Shown: in pieces, positions 7,738 through 17,214 of the stretch
Layout: each line of letters starts with the position of its first letter
Position numbering within the stretch: the first letter of the stretch is position 1
From: Chryseobacterium phocaeense
Lineage (GTDB): Bacteria > Bacteroidota > Bacteroidia > Flavobacteriales > Weeksellaceae
Reading direction: 5' to 3'
DNA: 64,000 bases
Assembly (NCBI RefSeq): GCF_900169075.1
Contig: NZ_LT827015.1
Span: 1,612,001 to 1,676,000, forward strand
The notes under the pieces: generated by a model
Told to the model about the DNA's origin: nothing
The model's input: only the letters and a program-made list of their open reading frames with translations
The model's database searches: none
Translations under genes and position numbers: made by a program

Positions 7738-8346
7738 ATGAAAACGAAAAAGATCAAAGGCGTTCCGGAGCAGCAGCATGGTGGATCTCACGATACCGAA
7801 AGTGAAAAAAAATTTGAACCTGCACTACTTCCGTTGAAGTTTGAAATATTGCAAAATAGATTTTTCTCAGTCAATCAATGGCAAAGCTATTGCGGAGAAG
7901 GATTTGCAGCCTTCAGACTCTATGATCATAAAGGAGATCTCGCGGAAAGAAATCCTCAGAAAGGTGATTTTATAAGGATTGACATTCCGGGTCCGGGAGA
8001 AAAAGAAGCGGAAGGCTATGATTGGGTAGAAGTTACCGATATCTGTTTCTGTGAAGAGCTCAATTCTGAAAGTATCTGCATGACCTGCAGACCTTCCGAA
8101 GATCCTAATAACGCAAAGAATGATCATATCGCTCATTTTTACAGTTCCAAAGCTACCTCAACGTTTATGATCTCAAGAACAACGGAAAACCTGAAGGCTG
8201 CAGTTTACGGGCGTAATGAAAGCCCGAATCTTAATGCAGAACTGATTGACACGGTAAGAAATATTGTTGTAGCCGCCGGCGGAATGATAGGGATTTCCAA
8301 GATCCAGTGGAAAAAGCTGACAGATGGTTTATTGGATTTTGAGTAA
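7738..8346 (+). CDS. Hypothetical protein, 202 residues
   Basis: Not recognised. Soluble, no signal peptide; a charged N-terminus (KTKKIKG...SEKKFE) is followed by a mixed alpha/beta body. The middle contains GDFIRIDIPGPGEKEAEGYDWVEV, which reads like an OB- or DUF-type beta barrel with an acidic surface, then a run with three cysteines (DICFCEE..SICMTC). The C-terminal part (NAELIDTVRNIVVAAGGMIGIS) looks like an amphipathic helical segment. Monocistronic, with a palindrome plus T-run downstream. Confidence 0.8.
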   Translation: MKTKKIKGVPEQQHGGSHDTESEKKFEPALLPLKFEILQNRFFSVNQWQSYCGEGFAAFRLYDHKGDLAERNPQKGDFIRIDIPGPGEKEAEGYDWVEVTDICFCEELNSESICMTCRPSEDPNNAKNDHIAHFYSSKATSTFMISRTTENLKAAVYGRNESPNLNAELIDTVRNIVVAAGGMIGISKIQWKKLTDGLLDFE

Positions 8347-8363
8347 GTTCCACGAGTTGTTTT

Positions 8364-8386
8364 TGACTTAAGTCAGAGTTTTTTTT
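8364..8386 (+). terminator. Weak terminator after the 202-residue protein gene
   Basis: TGACTTAAGTCA palindrome (8364-8375) followed by eight T residues (8379-8386), 18 bases after the stop codon. Confidence 0.4.
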
Positions 8387-8466
8387 CGTCTGTAGCAGGA
8401 CCTTTGCACCGAAAATTGTAAATAAAAATTATTTGCACGCTTTTATAAATACTCCAATACTTAAAC

Positions 8467-9243
8467 TTATTTTGGGCTAAGAGATTTAGATTTATTGATT
8501 TCTTTACCGTTTTTATCATAATATTTCACATCTATTTCCTTTGATCCCTCCTGACTTAGCAAAAGTCTCTGATTATCCAAAGTGTCGGAAACCTTTAAAA
8601 ATGACCGGGATTCTTTAGCTAATGCTCCTATAGTAATAGCTTCCATATATTGACCTACAGGTCTTTTATGAAATATTCCGATCGCAGAAAAACTATTACC
8701 GGAAGAAAGAGCGATGGCTTCACCCTTTTTGGGCCAATCCAGAGTAAGAATAGCCATATCATCATCCAAAACACCATAACCACCCCGTTCTACGCCTTCT
8801 CTGTAATGGATAAGCATTCCTGCACCCTGTACTCTTCTCGGAGCAACCCCTTTCCCTGTCATAGGATCAAGATAGCTGCCAATAGTGATTCTGTCGGCCC
8901 CGGACGGGTCAATGTATGCCATCCCGTAAAATTCATCCGGACGATTTCTTCCCTTAATATTTTTAATCGGAGCCCCGATAATAATTCTTGGTCGGCCTTG
9001 ATCATCCTTAACAACCAACCCCTTAACTTCAAGTATATTGTCTGTACGTACAGAAGACTGTTTAAAAGATAAAAATACTAAAACTGATACAATCAAAAAC
9101 AGGATGAGTATAAACATGAGTCTAAGCTTCAGATATTTTTTTTCTAGTTGATCCAGTTTGTTTTGTATTGAATGGTCCATATATTTTCTATTAATATTGA
9201 CTTTGAAATTACTATTTAATTCATTTTTCTCAAATACCGACAT
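8467..9243 (-). CDS. Hypothetical membrane-anchored protein
   Basis: A 258-residue protein with one hydrophobic segment near residues 42-63 (RLMFILILFLIVSVLVFLSF) and a predicted extracytoplasmic C-terminal domain. That domain has beta-rich repeats such as LVVKDDQGRPRIIIGAP, GADRITIGSYLD and SFLKVSDTLDNQRLLLS. It is preceded by a coiled-coil-like stretch (NKLDQLEKKYLKLR). ATG at 9180 is a plausible alternative start just before that helix. The function is unknown; the D-x-x-G-R-P-R-I-x-I-G pattern resembles repeat motifs of secreted structural proteins in this phylum. Confidence 0.72.
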   Translation of the reverse strand: MSVFEKNELNSNFKVNINRKYMDHSIQNKLDQLEKKYLKLRLMFILILFLIVSVLVFLSFKQSSVRTDNILEVKGLVVKDDQGRPRIIIGAPIKNIKGRNRPDEFYGMAYIDPSGADRITIGSYLDPMTGKGVAPRRVQGAGMLIHYREGVERGGYGVLDDDMAILTLDWPKKGEAIALSSGNSFSAIGIFHKRPVGQYMEAITIGALAKESRSFLKVSDTLDNQRLLLSQEGSKEIDVKYYDKNGKEINKSKSLSPK

Positions 9244-9346
9244 CTAGGTATATTACAGGTGGAATGCAGGAAGTAAATGTATTTTAACTTTAAATTAATT
9301 AATAGAAAACTATTCATAAACTATTTCTCATTTATTGGATTTATCA

Positions 9347-9354
9347 ATATATTT
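9347..9354 (+). promoter_or_regulatory. -7 element (TATATTTG) of JAMM lipoprotein gene
   Basis: TATATTTG fits TAnnTTTG, 24 bases upstream of the ATG at 9379. No clear -33 box. Confidence 0.4.
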
Positions 9355-9378
9355 GCGACCCTTTAAAAAATTAAAACT

Positions 9379-10647
9379 ATGAAGAAGAAACTGCTGCCCC
9401 TTATCTTATTGGGAGGCATGCTGTCCCTGTTTTCCTTACAGGGTTGCGTCCACGATGCTTTTGAAGCTGAAACCGAAACCGTACAGCTTAAAGAAGATCC
9501 ACTATCCTACATCCGGAAAGATTATGTAAAAGATCTGGAAATGCTTTCAGGAAAGCAAATTGAATGGGAAAATGCAAGAACTTTTAAACATGACAACAGT
9601 GTTATCCTGATCACAGTTCCGGTAAAAAATGACAGTGAAAAACTGATCGAAGAGCTTACATTCAGGATTGACGGTGACCAGGTTTCCGGTCATTTATGGA
9701 AATTTGAATCCATTGGAGACTTTTCAGCAGAGGATCACAGGTTAGGCGCTCATGAGATCATGAAAAAAATGACAGGTAACGTGACGTATATTGCACTGAA
9801 AGGTTCTATGAGGTATCAGATCAAGGTGGTAGACGGAAAAATTATTTCAGATATTTCCTCTGCACGCTCAGGAGACGGAGATATGGACTCCTGTGGTAAG
9901 AAATGCCACGGTTCCATAGAAGAAGTTGTGATTACCGTGCCTAATCCGCCAACCAATCCACAGCCGCCTACCGGTCCGCCGATTCCTCCGATTGTGGTGA
10001 TTCCACCTGCCAATAATCCCAACGACCCTTGTACTAAAGCCAAAGAAGGATCACAAAAAGCAACGGACAATTCCAAAACGCAAAAGTTTAGTGATGCCAA
10101 ACAAGGTATCCTGAACAATTTCAACCAAAACGGTAAAGAGAATGGAGTAGGCCTTGGAAGAGATACACCAAACGGTGAGCTTCAGGCAACCGGTGTACAG
10201 GAATTGAATGCTACTCAGGGGGATATCAGTAACCCCTACAACTATCCTGAAGCCGATATCCATAACCATCCCGGAAATACGCCGCCATCTGCAGGAGATG
10301 TGTACAGTATGATCAAATACTACAACAACCATCCAAGTTTCAAAACAAGATATGTGGTTACTCCAAACGGAACTGTTTATGCTTTGGTGATCACCAATGC
10401 CAGCTTGTTTGAGTCATTTGTGACTAATGTTCCTCCTCATCAGGTTCCGGGCTTTGCGCCTAACTTTTCAGGAGATATGTTTGCAGACTACGCAGATATC
10501 CCGAACAGGGAAACAGGAATGGCTTATGTTCTGGATAAATACAATTCAGGAATTGCACTTACCAAAATGGACAGTAACGGTAATTTTAAGAAAGTCAATG
10601 CCAAACCGGACGGCAACGGAGGTTACTCCCAGACGCCATGTCCATAG
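9379..10647 (+). CDS. Lipoprotein with C-terminal JAMM/JAB-type metallopeptidase motif
   Basis: A 422-residue secreted lipoprotein: signal peptide then lipobox L-Q-G-C (Cys near residue 23). An N-terminal domain (~40-190) precedes a proline-rich linker (NPPTNPQPPTGPPIPP). The C-terminal domain has D-I-H-N-H-P...P-P-S-A-G-D (residues ~292-305), the HxHP-x(5)-PSxxD signature of JAMM/JAB zinc peptidases. The usual upstream Glu is not securely assigned. Secreted JAB domains also occur as toxin tips of polymorphic systems; no immunity gene was recognised next door. A strong terminator follows. Confidence 0.78.
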   Translation: MKKKLLPLILLGGMLSLFSLQGCVHDAFEAETETVQLKEDPLSYIRKDYVKDLEMLSGKQIEWENARTFKHDNSVILITVPVKNDSEKLIEELTFRIDGDQVSGHLWKFESIGDFSAEDHRLGAHEIMKKMTGNVTYIALKGSMRYQIKVVDGKIISDISSARSGDGDMDSCGKKCHGSIEEVVITVPNPPTNPQPPTGPPIPPIVVIPPANNPNDPCTKAKEGSQKATDNSKTQKFSDAKQGILNNFNQNGKENGVGLGRDTPNGELQATGVQELNATQGDISNPYNYPEADIHNHPGNTPPSAGDVYSMIKYYNNHPSFKTRYVVTPNGTVYALVITNASLFESFVTNVPPHQVPGFAPNFSGDMFADYADIPNRETGMAYVLDKYNSGIALTKMDSNGNFKKVNAKPDGNGGYSQTPCP

Positions 10648-10671
10648 TCTGATATACTCATTGAATAGAAT

Positions 10672-10703
10672 AAAAGCGGTCTTTTCAGGCCGCTTTTGCT
10701 TTT
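10672..10703 (+). terminator. Rho-independent terminator
   Basis: AAAAGCGG (10672-10679) pairs with CCGCTTTT (10690-10697) and is followed by GCTTTT. It lies 25 bases after the JAMM lipoprotein stop. Confidence 0.8.
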
Positions 10704-11005
10704 AAGGCTTAAGCAATACTCAGAAAATTTTCATAACATGCTGCTTACAATTGGTAAAGAAGTTTTCGGAAATTTATCTTTCCAAGAAACATAATTAGGG
10801 TTAAATCTTTCACAATGAAGCTTATAAGCTGTCGTAAAGTTTCATATACAACGAATCACGACAATGGTTATATTTGTAAAAATGCATGCTTTATTAAAAG
10901 AATGTCATACACTGAGGACTTTTCTATGGTTTATTAAAATAAAATTTATATACAGCAAGGGATTTGGTTGCAGTAAAAAGCAATAAGTATAAAAATAAAT
11001 AATAA
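10704..11005. other. 302-base intergenic region before the D-amino-acid oxidase gene
   Basis: AT-rich, no reading frame of note. It must hold the promoter for the oxidase/M60 pair, but I could not place a convincing -7/-33 pair. Confidence 0.4.
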
Positions 11006-11971
11006 ATGAAACAGATAACGGTAGCAGGATGTGGTATCGCGGGACTCACAAGCGCCATTGCCCTGCAGGAAAACGGCTGGAAGGTAAGAATAATAGCCCG
11101 GGAAAGTTACGAAAATACATTATCTGAAAAGGTGGGTGCCATCTGGTTTCCCTTTGCTATAGAACCTTTGGAAGACGCTGCAAGATGGGGAAGTTTGTCT
11201 TATCAGCGCTATATCCGGGAACAATTTCCGGGCAGCGGGGTTTCATTTATTCCTTTTACTATTATTTACAATGCATCAGCCGATACTTCATGGGTACAAA
11301 AGCTCCCAAAAGAAGCCATCCGCTCTGCCAGAATAGAGGAGCTGCCTCGTGGAGCCGAAAAAGCTTATGTTGCTACCGTTCCTCTTGCCGAACCTCCTTT
11401 GTATCTGCCGCATCTGTTCGATCGTTTTATGGCTGATGGAGGACAATTTGAACAAAAAGAAATCACCACGTTACATCAGCTGAGCGAATTGGATACCCTG
11501 GTCGTGAACTGTACGGGACTGGGTGCCAAAATAATCTGCAGGGATGATGAACTTGTCCCTATGCGGGGACAGATATTGAGGGTGAAACCACTCGATGTGC
11601 AGTCATTTGTGAACTCTACTGAAAATGGAGCTTTAAGCTATATGATCAGAAGAAGCACCGATTGCATTATTGGAGGGACAGATTATCTTAATGACTGGAA
11701 TATAAATGTAGAAAAAAGCGACACCGAACTGATTTTATCACGTTTCCGTAAGGCAGGGCTGTCTCAGGAAAGGCCTGAAATTATTGAAGAGATTGTAGGG
11801 TTGCGACCTAAAAGAACCAAAGTCCGGTTTACATTTGATTCTCATTATTCAAACATCTTTCATAATTACGGGCACGGAGGCTCCGGGTTTACTGTAGCCT
11901 GGGGATGCGCGATGGAACTGGCGGAAATTATTACAGAAAATAATGCCCCTGATTCTTTTTTTTACCACTGA
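11006..11971 (+). CDS. FAD-dependent D-amino-acid oxidase
   Basis: A 321-residue DAAO-family flavoenzyme, oxidatively deaminating D-amino acids to 2-oxo acids with H2O2. The N-terminal dinucleotide fold is GCGIAGLTSAIAL. Near the C-terminus (about residues 286-306) H-N-Y-G-H-G-G-S-G-F-T-V-A-W-G fits the DAAO signature. Upstream Y-M-I-R-R and G-L-R-P-K-R-T provide the substrate and flavin contacts expected in the family. No secretion signal. The stop is 31 bases before the M60 peptidase start, so the two may be co-transcribed. Confidence 0.9.
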   Translation: MKQITVAGCGIAGLTSAIALQENGWKVRIIARESYENTLSEKVGAIWFPFAIEPLEDAARWGSLSYQRYIREQFPGSGVSFIPFTIIYNASADTSWVQKLPKEAIRSARIEELPRGAEKAYVATVPLAEPPLYLPHLFDRFMADGGQFEQKEITTLHQLSELDTLVVNCTGLGAKIICRDDELVPMRGQILRVKPLDVQSFVNSTENGALSYMIRRSTDCIIGGTDYLNDWNINVEKSDTELILSRFRKAGLSQERPEIIEEIVGLRPKRTKVRFTFDSHYSNIFHNYGHGGSGFTVAWGCAMELAEIITENNAPDSFFYH

Positions 11972-12002
11972 GTGTTTAACCAATAATCTTAAAATAGTGT
12001 AT

Positions 12003-15000
12003 ATGAAAAAACTACTTTTTTTCTTCTTTGTTGCATGGGGATTGCCCCTGTTTTCACAGCTCTATCAGGTTCCTGTATATGCGGGAACATCCTTACAGCC
12101 GGCACAACCGGGAAGTGAAGTTGCCAGGACGCTTGATGGCAATAACAGCACCATGTATCATTCAAAATGGTCTCAGAGCGGGATCCCGGATGAGCTGAAG
12201 TATTATTTCACCTCCAATGTGACCAGTATTAAAAAATTGGTTTACACTCCAAGACAATCCGGAGGAACCAACGGGATATGGACCAACGTGAGTATTTCTT
12301 ACAGTACCCAGGCGGCACCCAATACATTCATCCCGGTAAACAGTAATGTAAGCTGGGCGTCTGATCATCAGGATAAAGAAGTTGTTTTCCCAACAGCTCT
12401 CCAGAATCCGTACAGCATTAAAATTTCAGTCAACGCAGGCATGGGAAATTACTCAAGCTGTGCAGAGATGAAATTCTTTTCGGAAACCCAGCCTGTGATT
12501 GCTGACGGTACAGACTGTAGCATCAATACAGCTGAATTAAGTGTAAACGGGGCTAATGATGTGAAAGCTACCATTATTCCCTCCGGAACCACCGCTTCCT
12601 CCTATCAGTCAGGAGAAAATATCGATAAATCTTATGATAATGATGTCAATACGCTTTATCACTCTTCATGGGGAAATACTGTTTTCCCGGTGGTGTTAAA
12701 TTACAGGTTAGATGGAGTTACTCCTGTTGATTATCTGAAATATACCCCGAGAACCAGCGGAAGCAACGGCCGCTTTGGAAGTGTAAGCATCAGCTACAAT
12801 ACTACATCAAATTCTGTGTTTGTAACGTTGATGTCTTTTGATTTTCAGAATTCCTCTGCTCCTATGAATGTCTATTTTCCTAATCAGATCACTCCTTTAA
12901 ACATCAGGATTACCGTAAACAGCGGTGAGGGGAACTTTGCAAGCTGTGCTGAAATGGGCTTTTACAAAACAGGCTCTTCCGGAGCAGGAAATGCTTATAT
13001 GAACATTTTCACAAACAGTCTTTATTCAGCATTATTACCTTCCGTTACACAGGCAGATATAAATGCTATGGCGTCCCCATTCTATAAAGGTTTAGCGCAG
13101 TGCCTGTTCAACAGAACCTACATAAGCAAATACCGGGTTCAGGAGTATAAGGTTTATCCCCCAATTGCTGTTACTACAGGTCATTTAAAGGTGGGAAGTG
13201 GTTACAATAGCTTTGAAAACCCTACAGGTATTGTATTTGAACAGGGGAGTAAGATCGCAATGTTTGTTCAGAATATCCCTGCCGGAGCCAATATCTCGTT
13301 GCAGATCAAGGATTTTTCTGCCGTTCTGGGTGGTACTACTTCCTACTATCAGCTTCATAATGGGTTGAATGTATTTCAGCCTTCCAACAGTGGCTTGGGA
13401 TACATCAGTTATTATAATACCAACACTGCGTTGCCTGATGTAAAAATCAATATTGTTTCCGGTAAGGTCAACGGTCTCTATCATCATCAGATTTCTACAC
13501 AAAGCGACTGGCAAACGAATCTGACGAACACTGCCTATAACATGATTGATGTGGTGGGGGAACATTCCCATCTGGTGTATAAAAAGAGTATGCTGAAAAA
13601 TTATGCTCCCTTTAATCCTGCAGAACTTACGGCGAAATACGATCTTATTGTAAAGAATGAATGGCTTGTGATGGGCCTGTATAAATATAATTTAGTTCCG
13701 AAAAACCGTATGTTCAGCTACAGTAATAATGGCGGAGGTTGGTATGCAGGCGGACTGGGTATCAATATGGATTCTGACTGGGGTGAAGAAAGTCTTGCCG
13801 ATATCAATCAATTGTCTTTATGGGGAATTGCCCATGAATTTGGACACATTAACCAGATCAGGCCGGACCTGAAATGGATTGGGACTACAGAAGTGACCAA
13901 TAATATGCACAGCACATGGGTAGATTATCATATGAACCCACAAAATGACGGCATGTCCCGTCTGGAAAGGGAATCTGTGGAACCGGCAACAGGAATGACC
14001 AGCATCGCAGGAGGAAGAATAAACGGAGCCATCCTGAATACTGTTGTCAATCAGGAAGCTTTGCAGGGGAATGCCAATACAGATGTTTTCAAAGTGTTGG
14101 TTCCTTTCTGGCAGCTTGAACTGTACTATCAGTTGGCCGGAGCATCCCGAAACGCACCGGTTCTTTCCTTTAATTATCCTTCTAATTATACAGGAATAGA
14201 TTATGCACACTGGTTCGGAATGGTGGCCAATATGGCAAGAAGTTATAATGCCTCAGGGGTTTCAAACGGTGAATTGCTTCTGAACTTTGTGAAAAATACC
14301 TGTGCAGCGACGCAGGAAGATTTAACCGGATTCTTCATCAAAACCGGATTTTTAAGGCCAATAAACAGAGCTATTGATGATTACGGTGTTGGGCAGCTGA
14401 CGATTACCCAGGCTCAGATTGATGCTACTATTGCCCATATACAGGCCCAAAATTACCAGACCCCAGTTTCTCCTGTCATGCATTATATATCATCCCGCAG
14501 CATTGCAGCTTTCCGCGATCATCTTCCGGTGAGCGGGCAAACAGGGCAGGGCGCTACTTTAAACAATGCTTATCTTACCGTACAGCACAGTGTATGGAAG
14601 AACGCAGTAGCCTATGAAACCTTCAATGCGAATAATGAACTGATTTATGTATCTGTTACGGGTACGGGTGATACCACCAATCAGACGACCAAAGTGTATT
14701 ACCCGGCCAATGCAGCCGCTGTTTATGCAGTAGGCTATGACGGGCAGAAAATCCTGGTGTATCCTTATTCAACACTTTCTGCAAAGAAAACGGAAAATAG
14801 AGATCCTGAACAACTTATAGTGTATCCTAATCCTGTTGAACGGGATGGTGTGATCCACATTCAGATAAAAAATGCATCAGGAAATTACAGTGCACAGATT
14901 TTCGGGATGGATGGAAAGATGATTTTCAGTTCGAGCGGAAACCCTGAATCTATTGAAAAAGCCATCAATAAAGACTTTGTCAAATATCCTTCCGGTGAGT

Positions 15001-15065
15001 ATCTGCTTTCTCTGAAAGATGCTAAAGTCAATGCTTTTAAAACAGTTAAGATAATTAAGAAGTAA
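12003..15065 (+). CDS. Secreted M60-like (enhancin-type) metallopeptidase with T9SS sorting domain
   Basis: A 1020-residue secreted protein. The signal peptide is MKKLLFFFFVAWGLPLFSQ; this start fits better than the ATG at 11943, which would place 20 residues before the signal. Two related F5/8-type C (discoidin/CBM32-like) modules follow, each with NS-D-x-x-T-x-Y-H-S and S-C-A-E-M endings (about residues 20-165 and 180-325). The peptidase M60 domain contains G-I-A-H-E-F-G-H-I-N-Q (zinc site near 608-614), with a downstream Glu in RLERES. A C-terminal type A sorting domain starts at Y-P-N-P-V. It probably cleaves glycoproteins such as mucins at the cell surface. Confidence 0.92.
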   Translation: MKKLLFFFFVAWGLPLFSQLYQVPVYAGTSLQPAQPGSEVARTLDGNNSTMYHSKWSQSGIPDELKYYFTSNVTSIKKLVYTPRQSGGTNGIWTNVSISYSTQAAPNTFIPVNSNVSWASDHQDKEVVFPTALQNPYSIKISVNAGMGNYSSCAEMKFFSETQPVIADGTDCSINTAELSVNGANDVKATIIPSGTTASSYQSGENIDKSYDNDVNTLYHSSWGNTVFPVVLNYRLDGVTPVDYLKYTPRTSGSNGRFGSVSISYNTTSNSVFVTLMSFDFQNSSAPMNVYFPNQITPLNIRITVNSGEGNFASCAEMGFYKTGSSGAGNAYMNIFTNSLYSALLPSVTQADINAMASPFYKGLAQCLFNRTYISKYRVQEYKVYPPIAVTTGHLKVGSGYNSFENPTGIVFEQGSKIAMFVQNIPAGANISLQIKDFSAVLGGTTSYYQLHNGLNVFQPSNSGLGYISYYNTNTALPDVKINIVSGKVNGLYHHQISTQSDWQTNLTNTAYNMIDVVGEHSHLVYKKSMLKNYAPFNPAELTAKYDLIVKNEWLVMGLYKYNLVPKNRMFSYSNNGGGWYAGGLGINMDSDWGEESLADINQLSLWGIAHEFGHINQIRPDLKWIGTTEVTNNMHSTWVDYHMNPQNDGMSRLERESVEPATGMTSIAGGRINGAILNTVVNQEALQGNANTDVFKVLVPFWQLELYYQLAGASRNAPVLSFNYPSNYTGIDYAHWFGMVANMARSYNASGVSNGELLLNFVKNTCAATQEDLTGFFIKTGFLRPINRAIDDYGVGQLTITQAQIDATIAHIQAQNYQTPVSPVMHYISSRSIAAFRDHLPVSGQTGQGATLNNAYLTVQHSVWKNAVAYETFNANNELIYVSVTGTGDTTNQTTKVYYPANAAAVYAVGYDGQKILVYPYSTLSAKKTENRDPEQLIVYPNPVERDGVIHIQIKNASGNYSAQIFGMDGKMIFSSSGNPESIEKAINKDFVKYPSGEYLLSLKDAKVNAFKTVKIIKK

Positions 15066-15088
15066 ATAGTTTAAATTCTGATCAATAG

Positions 15089-15120
15089 AAAGCACAGGTC
15101 AAAAGATCTGTGCTTTTTTA
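15089..15120. terminator. Terminator between M60 and CLC genes
   Basis: AAAGCACAG (15089-15097) pairs with CTGTGCTTT (15108-15116), followed by TTTTA. It serves the M60 gene and could act in both directions between the convergent genes. Confidence 0.75.
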
Positions 15121-15181
15121 TGGTTTAAAATATTTGCGATTCAGGACTGTTCGAAAACCTTTGGATTCTTTACAAAATACC

Positions 15182-17029
15182 TTAATCGGAATATTCCTTT
15201 AAAAGCTGTCTGTAACTCATCAGAATAGATGATTTTGAAATAAATCCGATGAAATCATTCTTATCACTGGTTACAGGAAGATTCCACACCCCGGTATCAT
15301 CAAAGATCTGAAGGATATCCAACGGTTTGTTTTCCCTGTAAATTACGGCCGGTGGAACTTTCATAATCTGGGAAACCATCATGGAGCGATCTGTCTCCAT
15401 ATTGAAAAGATACGGCCGGATATCATCCAGAGTAAGGATTCCTTTCATTTTTCCTGCTTCGTCTGTAACGGCAAAAATATTTTTATTGCTGTTTTTTACC
15501 AGTTCAAATAATTCCGTGACTGATGCATTTTCATTGATGGTCTGTGAATGCTTATCGATGAAGTCTTCCGTTCTTAAAGCAAAAAGCAGGTTTTTATCAT
15601 GCTTATTCGTGAATATTTTTCCTTCATCAGCCAGGGATTTCAGTTCAGGGGAAATAGGGGAGAACCACTTGGCAATAAGATATGAGATAATGGCTACAAT
15701 CATGAGTGGAATAAAAAGATCATATCCAAAGCTGGATTCTGCAATCAGAAATATAGCAGTAAGAGGGGCATACAATACACCGCTCATGGCTCCGGCCATT
15801 CCCACCAGAACAAGATTCGTTACCGGAACATCCGTAAACCCGATCTGCTGACAGACTATCGCAAACAAATAACCTACCGTACCACCCGCAAAAAGCGACG
15901 GTGCAAAATTACCGCCATTTCCTCCGCTGAATATGGTAAAAGACGTCGCAAAGGCTTTTAAAAGACATACCAATACCAGAAAAATCACTATAGTCCAGTC
16001 TCCGATCTCAAAATATCTGAAAAAACTGTTCCGGATGATAGAGTGGGTGTTTCCGTTCGTAAATGCTTTCACCGTATCATAGCCTTCCCCGAAAAGCGGA
16101 GGAAAAAGAACACACAGTAATGAAAGCACCAGCCCTCCGAACATGGCTTTACGCATCCTTGAAAGCTTAAGTCCCTTGATAAAATGTTCTACTTTCTGGG
16201 AAATGACAACAAAATAACGGGCATACAGTCCCGTCACAATCCCCAGGATAAGATAGTATGGTAAATTTTTGTAGTTAAATGCCTCTCTGGTATAAAATCT
16301 GAAAAGAACATCTTCCTGAAGCAATACCCTCGACAAAAGACTCCCACAGACCGCCGCAACAACTAGAGGAATGAAATCCGTAAAAACAACCCCGGTTAAA
16401 AGAATTTCAAATGCAAACATAATCCCTGCAATAGGAGCATTGAATGCAGATGCAATCCCCGCAGTAGCTCCTGCAGCCAGCAGAAGTGTCCGTTCTTTAT
16501 AGCTGAGCCTGTATGTCTGGGCATAATTGGATCCTATGGCGGCACCGGTTACTGCAATAGGGCTTTCCAGTCCGGCAGACCCTCCAAGTCCCACCGTTAC
16601 AGCACTCTGGATAATCTGTGAATACATTTTTACAGAGGCCACAATACTGGAATTCTGTGCAATTTCATACAGAATAGCACCAATTCCTTTTCTGTCCTGT
16701 CCTTTAAACAAAGTAATGACGATACCCGTAGTAAGTACAATTCCCAGGAACGAAAAGACAATATAAAATAGAATCTGGTATTCAAAATGAACTTTATGGG
16801 TAATAAAATTGTGAATGGTATGCACCAGGGTTTTCAGCACTACGCCTGCCAGACCAGCCGTACAGCCCACCAGGATTCCGGAGAGCACCAGAAACTGATT
16901 CCGGCTCAGCCTGTTGTTCAGCCAGTGGAGGATAAGCTCATAGCTTCGGGCCTTTTCCAGCCCATATTCCTGAAAATCTCTTTTGAATTTTAGAAAGCTT
17001 AAGTATTTTTTTTTATTGTGAATTTTCAC
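15182..17029 (-). CDS. CLC-type chloride channel/antiporter with CBS pair
   Basis: A 615-residue CLC protein with about 10-12 membrane segments (residues ~40-450) and two C-terminal CBS domains (~480-610). The selectivity loops are visible: GGSAGLESPIAVTG (position of the gating Glu motif G-x-E-x-P) and SGGNGGNFAPSLFAGG. The E-S-P variant replaces the usual E-G-P. It moves chloride, possibly in exchange for protons. The CBS domains may sense nucleotides. It stands alone; the next gene in the same direction starts far upstream. Confidence 0.93.
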   Translation of the reverse strand: MKIHNKKKYLSFLKFKRDFQEYGLEKARSYELILHWLNNRLSRNQFLVLSGILVGCTAGLAGVVLKTLVHTIHNFITHKVHFEYQILFYIVFSFLGIVLTTGIVITLFKGQDRKGIGAILYEIAQNSSIVASVKMYSQIIQSAVTVGLGGSAGLESPIAVTGAAIGSNYAQTYRLSYKERTLLLAAGATAGIASAFNAPIAGIMFAFEILLTGVVFTDFIPLVVAAVCGSLLSRVLLQEDVLFRFYTREAFNYKNLPYYLILGIVTGLYARYFVVISQKVEHFIKGLKLSRMRKAMFGGLVLSLLCVLFPPLFGEGYDTVKAFTNGNTHSIIRNSFFRYFEIGDWTIVIFLVLVCLLKAFATSFTIFSGGNGGNFAPSLFAGGTVGYLFAIVCQQIGFTDVPVTNLVLVGMAGAMSGVLYAPLTAIFLIAESSFGYDLFIPLMIVAIISYLIAKWFSPISPELKSLADEGKIFTNKHDKNLLFALRTEDFIDKHSQTINENASVTELFELVKNSNKNIFAVTDEAGKMKGILTLDDIRPYLFNMETDRSMMVSQIMKVPPAVIYRENKPLDILQIFDDTGVWNLPVTSDKNDFIGFISKSSILMSYRQLLKEYSD

Positions 17030-17214
17030 GGGGGAACCAATTTTTAAAGCGGTAATGGTTCCGTAAATTTATGAATATCTTTATAAATATCATCCCTTTT
17101 GCAATGCCGGAATAGATTAAATCTAAAATAATCAACTGATTTTAAGTCAAATAAAGCGTTTAATTAATGTGGATTTGAATGTTTTATAATTTAGTCCGTC
17201 AAGAAGTATTGTTC

